From: CALMEC01 sp963765105
GTDB lineage: Bacteria; Actinomycetota; Thermoleophilia; Miltoncostaeales; Miltoncostaeaceae
Assembly: GCA_963765105.1 (NCBI GenBank)
Contig: CAVXUW010000002.1
Location: forward strand, 124,001-188,000
DNA: 64,000 nt
Direction of reading: 5' to 3'
Part shown: positions 56,380-64,000 of the stretch, piece after piece
Numbering within the stretch: position 1 is the stretch's first letter
How the letters are laid out: every line of letters begins with the position of its first letter
The notes under the pieces: generated by a model
Told to the model about the DNA's origin: nothing
The model's input: the letters and a program-made list of their open reading frames with translations, nothing else
The model's database searches: none
Translations under genes and position numbers: made by a program

Positions 56380-57161
56380 GCGATCAGGCCTTGAGTCACG
56401 GCCAGTGGCGTGGGGCGGCGGCCCTGGCGCAGCGCGAAGTCACGCGGGTGCTTCGCCTGTGGAGCCAGACCATTGCCCCCAACGTGGTGTCGGCCGTGCT
56501 GTTCGTGGCGATCTTCGGCATCGCTCTCGGCGGGCGTATCCGCCAGATCGACGGGGTCGACTACGAGGCATTCATCGTGCCCGGGCTCATCCTCATGGGC
56601 ATCGGCACCTCCGCCTACTCCAACACGGCATCGTCGCTCTATCAGGCGCGGTTTGACGGCTTCATCGACGATCCGGTGAGTGGCCCCATGGGGGCTCGGC
56701 ATCTGTTGGCGGCCTACCTGGCCGGGGGAATCGTCCGCGGCCTCGCCATCGGCGCGCTCACGTTCATCGTGGCACTGCCCCTGGTGAATCTTCCCGCGGT
56801 CAACCCCACCTCCGCCATCATCGCGTTCATCTGCGCCGCCGTTGGCTTCAGCGCATTGGGCGTCGGTGTGGGCCTCATCGCGTCGACATGGGACCAGCAG
56901 TCCTACGTCGGCAACCTCATCCTTCAACCCCTCGTGTTTCTGGGGGGTGTGTTCTACAGCGTCAATCTGCTCGATCAACCCTGGCGTGGGCTCACGAAAG
57001 CGGACCCGATTCTCTACATGGTGGCCGCCAGTCGACACGGCATGCTCGGCACGAGCGAGATCAACATCTGGGCATCACTCGGCGTGACCGTCGGGGTGAC
57101 CGCCAGCCTCGTGGCCTGGGCCGGGTGGCTCGTTGGCCGCGGTACCGGCTTACGCACGTAA
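56376..57161 (+). CDS. ABC-2 type transporter permease
   Basis: A 261-residue inner-membrane protein with six hydrophobic segments (VVSAVLFVAIFGIALGG, then EAFIVPGLILMGIGT and so on) and the ABC-2 signature region near FLGGVFYSVNLL. Together with the preceding ATPase it forms a two-gene exporter. Substrate not predictable. Confidence 0.92.
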   Translation: MSDQALSHGQWRGAAALAQREVTRVLRLWSQTIAPNVVSAVLFVAIFGIALGGRIRQIDGVDYEAFIVPGLILMGIGTSAYSNTASSLYQARFDGFIDDPVSGPMGARHLLAAYLAGGIVRGLAIGALTFIVALPLVNLPAVNPTSAIIAFICAAVGFSALGVGVGLIASTWDQQSYVGNLILQPLVFLGGVFYSVNLLDQPWRGLTKADPILYMVAASRHGMLGTSEINIWASLGVTVGVTASLVAWAGWLVGRGTGLRT

Positions 57162-57219
57162 TAGTTGGCGTCCACCCACTGGGTGGAGTCGGCGACGCGT
57201 TCGGATGAGCGGTTGTTCA

Positions 57220-57588
57220 TCACGCGAGCTGCTTCTCGCGGGTTTCGGCCTGCATCGCCGCGCACAAGCGGAACGCGATCTCGTAGCCCAGTGTGAGGTC
57301 ATCGCCCACGACCACCATGGTCGACGGGCCTGCGGCCAGGGCGTCGAGTTCGTTGCCGGAGCGGTTGGTGATGAGCACAACGGGTCCGTCGTGGTCATCG
57401 AGCTCAGCAATGATCTGTGAGAGATCGGTTGACGGATCGTTGTAGTCAACGACGATGACGGCGCCGACATCGCGTTTGTCGGATGGTGCGACCTCGATGA
57501 CGTGGTGGCCCAGGCCTTCGAGTGTTTGCACCATTGAGGTGCGGTCATGTTCTTGTTGGGTGACGACGCGAATCTCGCGGGTCTTCAT
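57220..57588 (-). CDS. Receiver-like small protein of unknown function
   Basis: From the ATG at 57588 (AGGAG 10 bases upstream) 122 residues; a GTG at 57606 is also in frame. The alternating strands and helices (REIRVVTQQEH, GAVIVVDYNDPST, GPVVLITNRSGNEL, STMVVVGDDLTLGYEIAFRL) look like a receiver/flavodoxin fold, but the phosphoacceptor neighbourhood is not standard, so it may be a degenerate receiver. No neighbour explains it. Confidence 0.55.
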   Translation of the reverse strand: MKTREIRVVTQQEHDRTSMVQTLEGLGHHVIEVAPSDKRDVGAVIVVDYNDPSTDLSQIIAELDDHDGPVVLITNRSGNELDALAAGPSTMVVVGDDLTLGYEIAFRLCAAMQAETREKQLA

Positions 57589-57683
57589 TGCTCTGTCTCT
57601 CCTCACAACAGGTTCGGTTTACCGACGCCGTATGCGGATGCGCACGGCGAGTTCACCGGGGCCAGTGCCCCGGGGCGGTGTAC

Positions 57684-58691
57684 CTACCCGGGGCGGAGGG
57701 CGACAGCGCGATACGCGCTGGGTACGCGGCGGGGGCGATCAGCGAATGACCGTCCGGCGGTTGGCGCGAACGCCAAGCTGAGAATCAACAAAAGGAGTGC
57801 GATCTGGTTGGGAACACCGCTGCGCGTGTCCTCGTCGTTCGGGGCGAACGGCACCATCCCCATGAGAATGGCCAGTGCGCGCAGACCCCGATCGGGTGAG
57901 TTCGTGAGATTCCACGTGGCCGCGAGACCGGGGAGGGTGGGGCGTGCCGCGTCGGCGGTGGCGAGTGCGTGCGTCGCTGACGCAGCAGGTGCGACGGGGG
58001 CGTTGCGTCGCGATGCGATGGCGAATGGACGCAGCAGCCGTCCTGGCTCGGGAACGATGGGAGCGAGCGCGTGGCGCTCAGCGATGACCGGCGCGACGGG
58101 CCGAGGGGCGACCACCGGCGGTTGAATCACTTTGGGTGTGGCCGGACGCGCCGTTGCGGGCGTCGTTGACACGGCCGGAGTGACTGCGGGAGTATCCACC
58201 GCCGGGGGCGTCTGCGTGGGCACCGGGGCCTCGGGTGTCGCGGCCACGGTTGGGGGCGTTGGCTGCGCCGCGGACACCGGGTTTGTCCCGGTCGTGCGTG
58301 CCGGTTCGACAATGGTCTCGGTCGGAGCCGCGGCGCTCGGCGGGGGCGTTCCGGTTGCCGGTGATGTGCCCGTCGCGGGGACGGCCGGTGCCGGCGTGGC
58401 GGCGGGGGGTGCCGTGGCGATGGGAAGGGGCGGGTCGCTCGTCGGTGTCGTCGCGGCGATGACCGGTGCGGTCGCCGGTCCGGTCTCGGCGGTGGCTGGG
58501 GTGGGTGGGGCAGCTGGGGCAGGGGCGGTGGCCGCAATCACGAAACCCGTGGTGGCGGCGTCACTGACGGCGTCGTCGTTCGCGACGGCCGTGGGGGCGA
58601 ATGCTGCAGCGGTGACCAGCGCAAGTGCCCAAGCCGCACGACGAGCGATGCGACGTCTGTGCGGCTGCGATGTCTCCTGACGATGCCTCAC
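57684..58691 (-). CDS. Pro/Ala/Thr-rich surface protein
   Basis: From the GTG at 58691 335 residues. A signal peptide (AAWALALVTAAAFAPTAVA) is followed by about 160 residues dominated by Pro, Ala and Thr. Near the C-terminus there is a hydrophobic segment (IALLLLILSLAF) and a basic tail. The layout is that of a wall-spanning, membrane-anchored protein with a flexible stalk. GC-rich repetitive codons make long false frames on the other strand. A clear promoter lies upstream. No catalytic domain. Longer upstream frame extensions are not supported. Confidence 0.6.
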   Translation of the reverse strand: MRHRQETSQPHRRRIARRAAWALALVTAAAFAPTAVANDDAVSDAATTGFVIAATAPAPAAPPTPATAETGPATAPVIAATTPTSDPPLPIATAPPAATPAPAVPATGTSPATGTPPPSAAAPTETIVEPARTTGTNPVSAAQPTPPTVAATPEAPVPTQTPPAVDTPAVTPAVSTTPATARPATPKVIQPPVVAPRPVAPVIAERHALAPIVPEPGRLLRPFAIASRRNAPVAPAASATHALATADAARPTLPGLAATWNLTNSPDRGLRALAILMGMVPFAPNDEDTRSGVPNQIALLLLILSLAFAPTAGRSFADRPRRVPSAYRAVALRPG

Positions 58692-58734
58692 TGGAACCCG
58701 TTTCCCCCGAAAACAGCTAACTCCAGACCTGCCA

Positions 58735-58763
58735 AATCTACTCAGAGGTTCTGGAGGGTGCAA
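58735..58763 (-). promoter_or_regulatory. Sigma-70-type promoter of the Pro/Ala/Thr-rich gene
   Basis: On the minus strand TTGCAC (58763-58758) and TAGATT (58740-58735) are exactly 17 bases apart. The start site is predicted near 58728, about 37 bases before the GTG. Confidence 0.55.
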
Positions 58764-58804
58764 ATCTTCCGGGTACGGTGTCTCAGTAGGTGAGAACTCG
58801 CTGC

Positions 58805-59914
58805 TTAAACGGTGAGACGGCCGACGAGCGGACGCGCCGGGTGGCCGCCGCGGATCCGTGACACGGACGCCAGCAACCCCTCGACGAGCAGGTCGAGTGT
58901 TGGGTTGAGTTCCAACTCTGAGCGGGCCTGCTGAAGGGAATCGAGGATTGTCGCGAGCACGGCCGCGTCGCGTGGCGCAGCGGTGGTCAGCTTGTCGCGG
59001 CGGTCGTGGTGCCGCACCGCCGCATCTGCGCCGACCGCGACGGCGAGGCCATCGGCCACGAGGCCGATGGCGCCGTCGAGGACGTGCGCCCAACCGTCCG
59101 TCAGCGCCCGGCGCCGCTCGCGCTTCTCCTGATCTTCCACGCGTTTGGCGGCGCCGCGTTCACCGCGCTTGCCAGCGAGCGCTTCGGCCTCGGCCCGCAG
59201 ACGATCGAGCTCCGCGGAGGGGAGACCCGCAGCGGTCTGCTCCATGCGCATCTGGATGTCGCGGACGAGCAGCGGGCCGGACGTCGTGCCCGTGAGCATC
59301 GCTTCGCCCAGGTCAACCCCGATCACGCGCATCGCGCGCTCGAAGGGGTTTGCGGTAAGCGCGAACGCGCCGTCGGCCCGGGCGCGTCCTGCGGCATCCG
59401 CAGTGCTCATCCCGCCGGCTTCGAGCTGCTCGGCGATGCGGCGCCAACCGGGCGTGCGAAAGGGAACTGGGAGGCAGCGCGAGCGGATGGTGGGAAGCAG
59501 GTCGCTCACATGGTCGGTCACGAGGATGACGGTGGAGCGGGGGGGTGGTTCCTCCAGTTGTTTGAGGATGCGCGGCGCGCCGTCCTGTTCGCGCAGGCGC
59601 TCCGCGCCGTCGATGATCACCACACGTCGCAGGCCCACCGACGGGCGAGTGGCGAGGTCGGCTAGCGCGGGTTCCAGGTCGGCGTCGAGGCGGATGGAGG
59701 CGCCGCTTGCGGCAACGATGGTCAGGTCGAGTGACGTGTCGTCCGGCCCGTGCGTTCCGGACGGATCGATGAGCGCCCAGGCGGTCTCACGTGCGGCCCG
59801 ACGCTTGCCGGTTCCCGGAGGTCCGAAGAAGAGCAGCTGTTGGGGAGGGTCCGGCCGATCGAGAGATCGCTGCAGAATGCGTTCCGCCAAGGGCTGGTCG
59901 GGAAGGGTGATCAC
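58805..59914 (-). CDS. holB: DNA polymerase III delta' subunit
   Basis: A 369-residue AAA+ clamp-loader subunit. Walker A GPPGTGKRRAA, a VVIIDGAERLREQ Walker B-like region, the sensor/arginine-finger segment LKQLEEPPPRSTVILVTDH and PTIRSRC are typical. The C-terminal domain III is less conserved. ATG overlaps the tmk stop by 4 bases, the usual tmk-holB coupling in many bacteria. It loads the sliding clamp during replication. Confidence 0.9.
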   Translation of the reverse strand: MITLPDQPLAERILQRSLDRPDPPQQLLFFGPPGTGKRRAARETAWALIDPSGTHGPDDTSLDLTIVAASGASIRLDADLEPALADLATRPSVGLRRVVIIDGAERLREQDGAPRILKQLEEPPPRSTVILVTDHVSDLLPTIRSRCLPVPFRTPGWRRIAEQLEAGGMSTADAAGRARADGAFALTANPFERAMRVIGVDLGEAMLTGTTSGPLLVRDIQMRMEQTAAGLPSAELDRLRAEAEALAGKRGERGAAKRVEDQEKRERRRALTDGWAHVLDGAIGLVADGLAVAVGADAAVRHHDRRDKLTTAAPRDAAVLATILDSLQQARSELELNPTLDLLVEGLLASVSRIRGGHPARPLVGRLTV

Positions 59915-60516
59915 AGCAGTCCTACGAGCGTCGCCATAACCGATGCGTGTACCTGCTCGGGGGTGCCCAGGGCGGCAACCAGGGTTACGCGATCGGGAAA
60001 GCGCAGCATCAGGTCACGGTAGCCGGCGGCGACGGTCTCTTGCAGACCGACCCCTTCCGACTCGAAGCGGTCGCCCGGGCCGGAGGCGCGTTCGGCCGAG
60101 ATCGACGGCGGCACGTCGAGAACGATGGCGATGTCCGGCAGGCAGCCGTCCACGGCCGGGGCGTTGATGTCCCATACCCTGTCGATCCCCAGGTCCCGAC
60201 CGGCACCCTGGTAGGCAAGGGACGAATCGATGAACCGATCGGTCACGACCCATTTGCCGGCGTCGAGCGCGGGGCGAATGACCTCACGGACGTGCTGGGC
60301 GCGGGCGGCGGCAAACAGCAGCGCCTCGGTGATGGGCGCCATGGCGTGGCCGCCAAGGAGCAAGGTGCGGATGCCCTCGCCCAGCGGTGTGCCACCGGGT
60401 TCGCGGGTGAGCACAACATCGTGCCCCTGGGCACGCAGGGCGTCGGCCAGCAGGCCAATCTGCGTCGACTTTCCGGAGCCATCGGTGCCCTCAAGGCTGA
60501 TGAAGCGGCCACTCAC
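59911..60516 (-). CDS. tmk: Thymidylate kinase
   Basis: From the GTG at 60516 201 residues. P-loop EGTDGSGKST, DR motif (TDRFIDSS), the substrate segment TREPGGTPLGE and the lid region (ERASGPGDRFESE) are present. It phosphorylates dTMP to dTDP. GTG overlaps the stop of the small membrane protein gene (GTGA) and its own stop overlaps holB. Confidence 0.93.
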   Translation of the reverse strand: MSGRFISLEGTDGSGKSTQIGLLADALRAQGHDVVLTREPGGTPLGEGIRTLLLGGHAMAPITEALLFAAARAQHVREVIRPALDAGKWVVTDRFIDSSLAYQGAGRDLGIDRVWDINAPAVDGCLPDIAIVLDVPPSISAERASGPGDRFESEGVGLQETVAAGYRDLMLRFPDRVTLVAALGTPEQVHASVMATLVGLL

Positions 60517-60692
60517 AGCGGGTTTGCCGTCAGCGTCATGGCGATGATGACCGCCACGATCGCGAGGGCGATGACCCACCCTGCCGGACGTGCCCATCGC
60601 GGTGGCGCGTCGGGCTCATCAAGGCGTTCTTCAAAGCTGCCACGAAGACGCGACAGCACGTCCGGCCGGTTGCGTTTTGGGTCATGAGCCAA
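60513..60692 (-). CDS. 59-residue single-pass membrane protein
   Basis: A small frame that starts with TTG at 60692, overlaps the end of the topoisomerase-like gene by 11 bases, and ends with a TGA that overlaps the tmk GTG. The N-terminal 40 residues are charged (RLRGSFEERLDEPDAPPRW), then comes one membrane helix (WVIALAIVAVIIAMTL) and a short tail. The overlaps on both sides are typical of real operon genes. Function unknown; no family recognised. Confidence 0.6.
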   Translation of the reverse strand: MAHDPKRNRPDVLSRLRGSFEERLDEPDAPPRWARPAGWVIALAIVAVIIAMTLTANPL

Positions 60693-61725
60693 CGCGACTG
60701 ATCACGGCGGTGGGGCAACCCGAGACGTCCGGACAGCGGGGTTGGTCGCGTCGGCCGCGGATGACGGGCCGGACCATCGGCGCATGGCAGGCGGTGCAGG
60801 ACTGTCCGGGCACCGCGAGGATCTCGACGCCCTTCGGCAGGCGGTACGAGCGGCCACACCCCATGCATTTCAAGCGGTCACGCACGCCTCCCATCCAGTC
60901 GTCGCACTCGGGGCAGGGCCCGATGAGCCGGCCGGAGTCGAAGCCGTCAGGGGCGGTGGGGCGTGCGGCGCCGTCAAGCAGCGCCCTCACGCGTCCGGTG
61001 GCCTCCGCGCGAGAGAGCGTGCCGCGGCTCACGGCGTCAATCCACCGGTCGCACTTCGTCGTGGTTGCGGGGTCGAGCAGGATCGATGGAAGCGCGGCGC
61101 TCACCAGGGACGCCGCGGGTGACCACCACGCGGGTTCACCCACCAGGTAGCCGCGCTCGGCGAGGCGGTCGAGGGTCTCGGGCTTGATCCCGCTGGCCAT
61201 GAGCAGGTCGCGGGCAACGGGGCCCCCACCGGCAATGGTGAGTGCCGCCAGGTCTTGCCGTCGAAGGGCGGGGTCGAGGCGGCTGAGGTAGCTGGCAAAC
61301 ACCGCGTCGATCTCGTGGGCGGCGGCGTGTGCGTCGGCGGAAAGGTCATCGACGTGGCGCAACTTGTCGAATGGCGGCGATCCGGCGCGGCACGCGCGCA
61401 GAAGAAGCGGGCGCCCCTCGCAGGCCACATCGCGTGCCTGGGCGGCAAGCAGCGGGTCGTCCATGCACAAAACGAGCGACTCGGCGTCCCGTGCGAGAAG
61501 CCGTACGGCGTTTGCCGGGGCGCGTCGTGACGGCTGCCAGGCGGGCGGGTCGCCCTGCGGCGTAAACAGAAGGCCGCCGAGGCCGATGACGCGAGTGACC
61601 TCGCCGCGGTTGGTCGACTCGAACACAGAAACGCGGTGAACCTCGAACTCGCGAATGGGGCCGCCGCTGAGCTGGTCGGCCACATTTCGTGCAGACGCCT
61701 GCGTATCCGTCACAATGAGTCGCAC
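60682..61725 (-). CDS. Topoisomerase I-like mini-protein (TOPRIM-like start and zinc ribbons)
   Basis: A 347-residue protein. The N-terminus (LIVTDTQASARNVADQLSGG, then RVIGLGGLLF) matches the TOPRIM start of type IA topoisomerases. The C-terminus has Cys-rich ribbons (GPCPECDD, CMGCGRSY, CTACH, CPDVSGC) like topoisomerase zinc fingers. The middle lacks the catalytic Tyr region, and the length is under half of a normal topoisomerase I (about 700-900). Its location before tmk-holB is where topA lies in many actinobacteria. It may be a degenerate or repurposed topA. GTG 61725 is the start. Confidence 0.6.
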   Translation of the reverse strand: MRLIVTDTQASARNVADQLSGGPIREFEVHRVSVFESTNRGEVTRVIGLGGLLFTPQGDPPAWQPSRRAPANAVRLLARDAESLVLCMDDPLLAAQARDVACEGRPLLLRACRAGSPPFDKLRHVDDLSADAHAAAHEIDAVFASYLSRLDPALRRQDLAALTIAGGGPVARDLLMASGIKPETLDRLAERGYLVGEPAWWSPAASLVSAALPSILLDPATTTKCDRWIDAVSRGTLSRAEATGRVRALLDGAARPTAPDGFDSGRLIGPCPECDDWMGGVRDRLKCMGCGRSYRLPKGVEILAVPGQSCTACHAPMVRPVIRGRRDQPRCPDVSGCPTAVISRVGS

Positions 61726-61767
61726 AAGTCACACCCTTTCCCTGGGGACGAAAGCGAGAATACCAAC

Positions 61768-62730
61768 GTGTCAGCACGTCCAGCCATCATCACCGGCGGC
61801 GCGGGGTTCATCGGCTCCAACCTGGCCGACGCCCTCATCGCCGACGGCGTCGATGTCCACATCGTCGACAACCTGTCCAACGGGAAGGCTGCGCAAGTGC
61901 CCCCGACGGCGGAGTTCCACGAGATGGACATCCGTGACGCAGAGGGGATGCGTGCCCTGGCCGAGCGTGTGCAACCGTCGGTGATCTTTCACTTGGCCGC
62001 CCAGGCCGATGTGCGGAAGGCGATCGAGGACCCGGCGTTCGACGCCGACGTCAACATCACGGGAACGCTGTCGGTGTTGGAGGCTGCCCACGCCTGCGGC
62101 GCGCGCGTTGTTTTCGCCAGCACGGGGGGTGCGGGGTACGGCGAGTACGAGGGGTTGCCGGTGCCCACGCCCGAGACCTGTGAGACCCGCCCGATGTCGC
62201 ACTATGGGATGAGCAAAATGGCCGGAGAGGGCTATATCGGGCTCTATGGTCGACTCTATGGCCTGAATGGGGTCTGCTTGCGCCTGGGGAACGTCTACGG
62301 GCCACGCCAGGATCCGCACGGTGAGGCCGGAGTGGTCGCCATTTTCTGCGGGAAGTTGCTCGATGGGGAGCCCGCCCGGGTGTTTGGTGACGGTCGCCAG
62401 ACGCGCGACTACGTGTATGTGGGGGACGTCGTGCGCGCGTTCATCGCCGCGTCGACCGGCCTGGCCGGCCAGACGGTCAACATTGGTACCGGCCGGGAGG
62501 TGAGCGTGCTCGACCTCATTGCCGGTTTGGACTTTGACCAGAACCCAGACCTTCAACCTGCACGTGAGGGTGAGCTTCAGCGCAGTTCGCTGGATCCTGC
62601 GAAGGCCAGCGAGCTCTATGGGTGGCGTGCCGAGATGGCGCTCAATGACGGCTTGCGGGCGACGCTCGAATCGGTGAAAGCGGTGCGCGAGAACCCAGGC
62701 GTGCGGCCACCGGGGGCGTTCAGCTCGTAG
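61768..62730 (+). CDS. NAD-dependent sugar epimerase/dehydratase (GalE-like)
   Basis: A 320-residue extended-SDR protein. GxxGxxG reads TGGAGFIGSNL, the nucleotide loop VDNLSNG follows, FHLAAQADV is conserved, and the catalytic YxxxK is HYGMSKMAGE. RDYVYVGDV is the UDP-sugar signature of GalE/UDP-glucuronate-type epimerases. Exact sugar not decided. GTG 61768 has no ribosome-binding site, consistent with leaderless expression. Divergent from the topoisomerase-like gene (42-base gap); overlaps the CpsB-like gene by 11 bases at the 3' ends. Confidence 0.9.
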   Translation: MSARPAIITGGAGFIGSNLADALIADGVDVHIVDNLSNGKAAQVPPTAEFHEMDIRDAEGMRALAERVQPSVIFHLAAQADVRKAIEDPAFDADVNITGTLSVLEAAHACGARVVFASTGGAGYGEYEGLPVPTPETCETRPMSHYGMSKMAGEGYIGLYGRLYGLNGVCLRLGNVYGPRQDPHGEAGVVAIFCGKLLDGEPARVFGDGRQTRDYVYVGDVVRAFIAASTGLAGQTVNIGTGREVSVLDLIAGLDFDQNPDLQPAREGELQRSSLDPAKASELYGWRAEMALNDGLRATLESVKAVRENPGVRPPGAFSS

Positions 62731-63493
62731 GTCGTCCCGCGCGTGGCGCGGGCCGGCCGATGCGCGGGGGCCGAACGTCGCGTCCCTCAACAACGGCGCG
62801 CGGCACATCGTCCACCATCCAGCGAATCTCATCGGGCTCCACCCGCAACATCTTCGCCGCGGCCGCCAGCCCATCGCTGATGCCCGGTGCCCGCCAGGTG
62901 GGTGAGTGCATGTCCGACGCGATGATGTGCACCATTCCGGTGCGCAGCAGTTGGCGGGCGATACGCATGGGGCGGTAGCCGTTCTCACCGGTGAGGCTGG
63001 CGGCGGTCACCTGAACCAGAGCTCCGCGACCAACAAGGTCGGTCATGCGATCGGGCTGTGACTGAACGGACGCAGCGCGCTCCGGGTGCGCCAGCACGAC
63101 GCTATGGCCGCGAAGTTCGAGCGCGGTCATGAGCTGAGGGAGCTCCAGTGGCCATCCCTGAAACGGCATCTCGATGAGCAGCCACCGCCCGGTGGCGCCG
63201 AAGGTGGCGGCGTAAAGCTCGTCGTCGTCCATCGCCAGGGCCCGGTCGATGGCGATCTCCAGGCCAGAGACGAGGCGGAGGCCGATCCTCTCAGCGTTGA
63301 TGGCCGACTGAACCTCAGCGATCGCTTTCATCACGGTGGTTGGGGTGGTGTCGTAGCGGTACCCACGGTGAGGGGTGCAGACGACCGTGTCGATGCCATC
63401 CGCGGCCGCAAGCCGTGCCATCTCAACCGAGTCTTCGGCCGTCGTGGGGCCATCGTCGATGCCCGGAAGGATGTGGGAGTGGATATCGATCAT
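62720..63493 (-). CDS. CpsB/YwqE-type PHP tyrosine phosphatase
   Basis: A 257-residue PHP-fold protein with metal ligands in DIHSHILPGIDDGP, CTPHRGYRY and VLAHPERAA, and a late Asp-His (ASDMHSP). CpsB-type enzymes dephosphorylate tyrosine kinases that control polysaccharide export. It is adjacent to a sugar epimerase, which suits a surface-polysaccharide role. Convergent with the epimerase gene, 11-base overlap. Confidence 0.88.
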   Translation of the reverse strand: MIDIHSHILPGIDDGPTTAEDSVEMARLAAADGIDTVVCTPHRGYRYDTTPTTVMKAIAEVQSAINAERIGLRLVSGLEIAIDRALAMDDDELYAATFGATGRWLLIEMPFQGWPLELPQLMTALELRGHSVVLAHPERAASVQSQPDRMTDLVGRGALVQVTAASLTGENGYRPMRIARQLLRTGMVHIIASDMHSPTWRAPGISDGLAAAAKMLRVEPDEIRWMVDDVPRAVVEGRDVRPPRIGRPAPRAGRPTS

Positions 63494-63544
63494 GCGCGGC
63501 TCACTCTGACAGGCCCGCGTTGACCTCGGCCGTCTCGCCGTTCT

Positions 63545-63574
63545 TTGAACGGATGAGCAGTGAGCCGCTAAACT
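63545..63574 (+). promoter_or_regulatory. Promoter of tRNA-Ala
   Basis: TTGAAC (63545-63550) and TAAACT (63569-63574) with an 18-base spacer. The start site is expected near 63581, just before the tRNA at 63586. Confidence 0.5.
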
Positions 63575-63585
63575 CTTCGAATCTC

Positions 63586-63658
63586 GGGGCTATAGCTCAG
63601 TTGGGAGAGCGCCTGGATCGCACCCAGGAGGTCAGCGGTTCGAATCCGCTTAGCTCCA
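63586..63658 (+). tRNA. tRNA-Ala (anticodon CGC)
   Basis: A 73-nt cloverleaf. Acceptor GGGGCTA pairs with TAGCTCC (one G-T pair). The D arm contains AGCTCAGTTGGGAGAGC, the anticodon stem is CCTGG/CCAGG around ATCGCAC (anticodon CGC, reading GCG), and the T arm contains GCGG TTCGAAT CCGC. CCA is not encoded. No att-like duplication of it was seen in this window. Confidence 0.94.
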
Positions 63659-63803
63659 TGTCTTCGCTCCGGCGGCGGTTTCGCCGCCCGCACGGGCCAT
63701 CGGTTTCTGCCCCGTGTCCCATTAGGTCCCTGTCACCAGGCGGGACATTCCAGCCGCTTCAGAACCGTATGTATCAACCGGTTTGGGGCGTACTCCCTTT
63801 GTC

Positions 63804-64000
63804 ATGACTCCTCCCAGAGATGACGTGCTCGTACGGCTACGCGATGAGCGGGTGACGAATGGTGATCCGCCGGTCTCGCAAGAACGTGACGGTGGTGTCG
63901 AATTGCCGGCTACCGACGCTGGCCCGATTGGGCTGCTTGTGGTGCATGGCGTCGGCAAGCAGAACCGCGGCGCAACCATGCGAGGAGTGCTCAAGGGGTT
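63804..64000 (+). CDS. Partial gene, alpha/beta-hydrolase-like N-terminus
   Basis: Opens with ATG 63804 and stays open to the window edge (65 codons). After a variable, charged first 40 residues it shows GLLVVHGVGKQNRG, with a hydrophobic strand and HGxG, as in alpha/beta hydrolases and lipases with an oxyanion loop. The rest is outside the window, so the catalytic residues cannot be checked. Confidence 0.5.
   Translation, partial: MTPPRDDVLVRLRDERVTNGDPPVSQERDGGVELPATDAGPIGLLVVHGVGKQNRGATMRGVLKG

Noticed and set aside
58129..58680. Gly/Ala/Val-rich plus-strand frame opposite the Pro/Ala/Thr-rich gene
   Set aside because: Its composition is the expected complement of the repetitive PAT codons.
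58692..58800. Riboswitch upstream of the Pro/Ala/Thr-rich gene
   Set aside because: The leader after the predicted start site is only about 37 bases, too short for known cyclic dinucleotide riboswitches, and no consensus core is seen.
1..64000. CRISPR array
   Set aside because: No regularly spaced repeats of 23-47 bases were seen in any intergenic region.

Overview
High-GC chromosomal DNA, most likely from an actinomycetote. The secreted proteins with fibronectin-III, VWD and FG-GAP modules, the tmk-holB order and several leaderless-looking promoters would fit Thermoleophilia/Solirubrobacterales, but this placement is an inference and was not tested. The window has ordinary chromosome at both ends and a 23.5 kb defence island in the middle.

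Left chromosome (1-17.2 kb): a ribbon-helix-helix/PIN toxin-antitoxin remnant; a giant secreted metalloprotease-like VWD protein; pyruvate kinase; dodecin; a second toxin-antitoxin pair whose PIN toxin is frameshifted; a frameshifted secreted Het-C-like protein; a membrane protein; and a NarL-type two-component system followed by an MMPL/RND transporter.

Defence island (17,599-41,114): a 50-bp direct repeat of the 3' half of tRNA-Thr(CGT) lies at the left edge, and the intact tRNA gene lies at the right edge. This is the signature of site-specific integration into a tRNA 3' end. Matching tandem 8-mers lie just inside both ends and may be integrase arm sites. No integrase gene is visible. The island encodes a class 1 DISARM system in the canonical order drmD, drmMI, drmA, drmB, drmC, with about 7 kb inserted between drmMI and drmA. 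The insert holds a HEPN-motif protein coupled to drmMI, an antisense PD-(D/E)XK nuclease fused to an EVE-like domain (frameshifted), an XRE / ImmA-IrrE / PIN module with its own palindromic operators, and a complete three-gene CBASS cassette (CD-NTase, minimal E2-like protein, TIR-SAVED effector). drmA, drmB and drmC carry several frameshifts, whereas drmD, drmMI and the CBASS genes are intact. The DISARM function may therefore be decaying while CBASS stays functional, or this stretch may carry sequencing errors.

Right chromosome (41.1-64 kb): a lipoprotein; a divergent pair of large secreted proteins (beta-helix and FG-GAP); a small lipoprotein; a PAS-GGDEF-EAL protein; an OmpR-type two-component pair; a secreted FnIII protein; an operon of an unusual SDR, an SRPBCC protein and a glutathionyl-hydroquinone reductase-like GST; a two-gene ABC exporter; a Pro/Ala/Thr-rich surface protein; an operon of a topoisomerase-like mini-protein, a 59-residue membrane protein, tmk and holB; a sugar epimerase; a CpsB-like PHP phosphatase; tRNA-Ala(CGC); and the start of an alpha/beta-hydrolase-like gene cut by the window edge.
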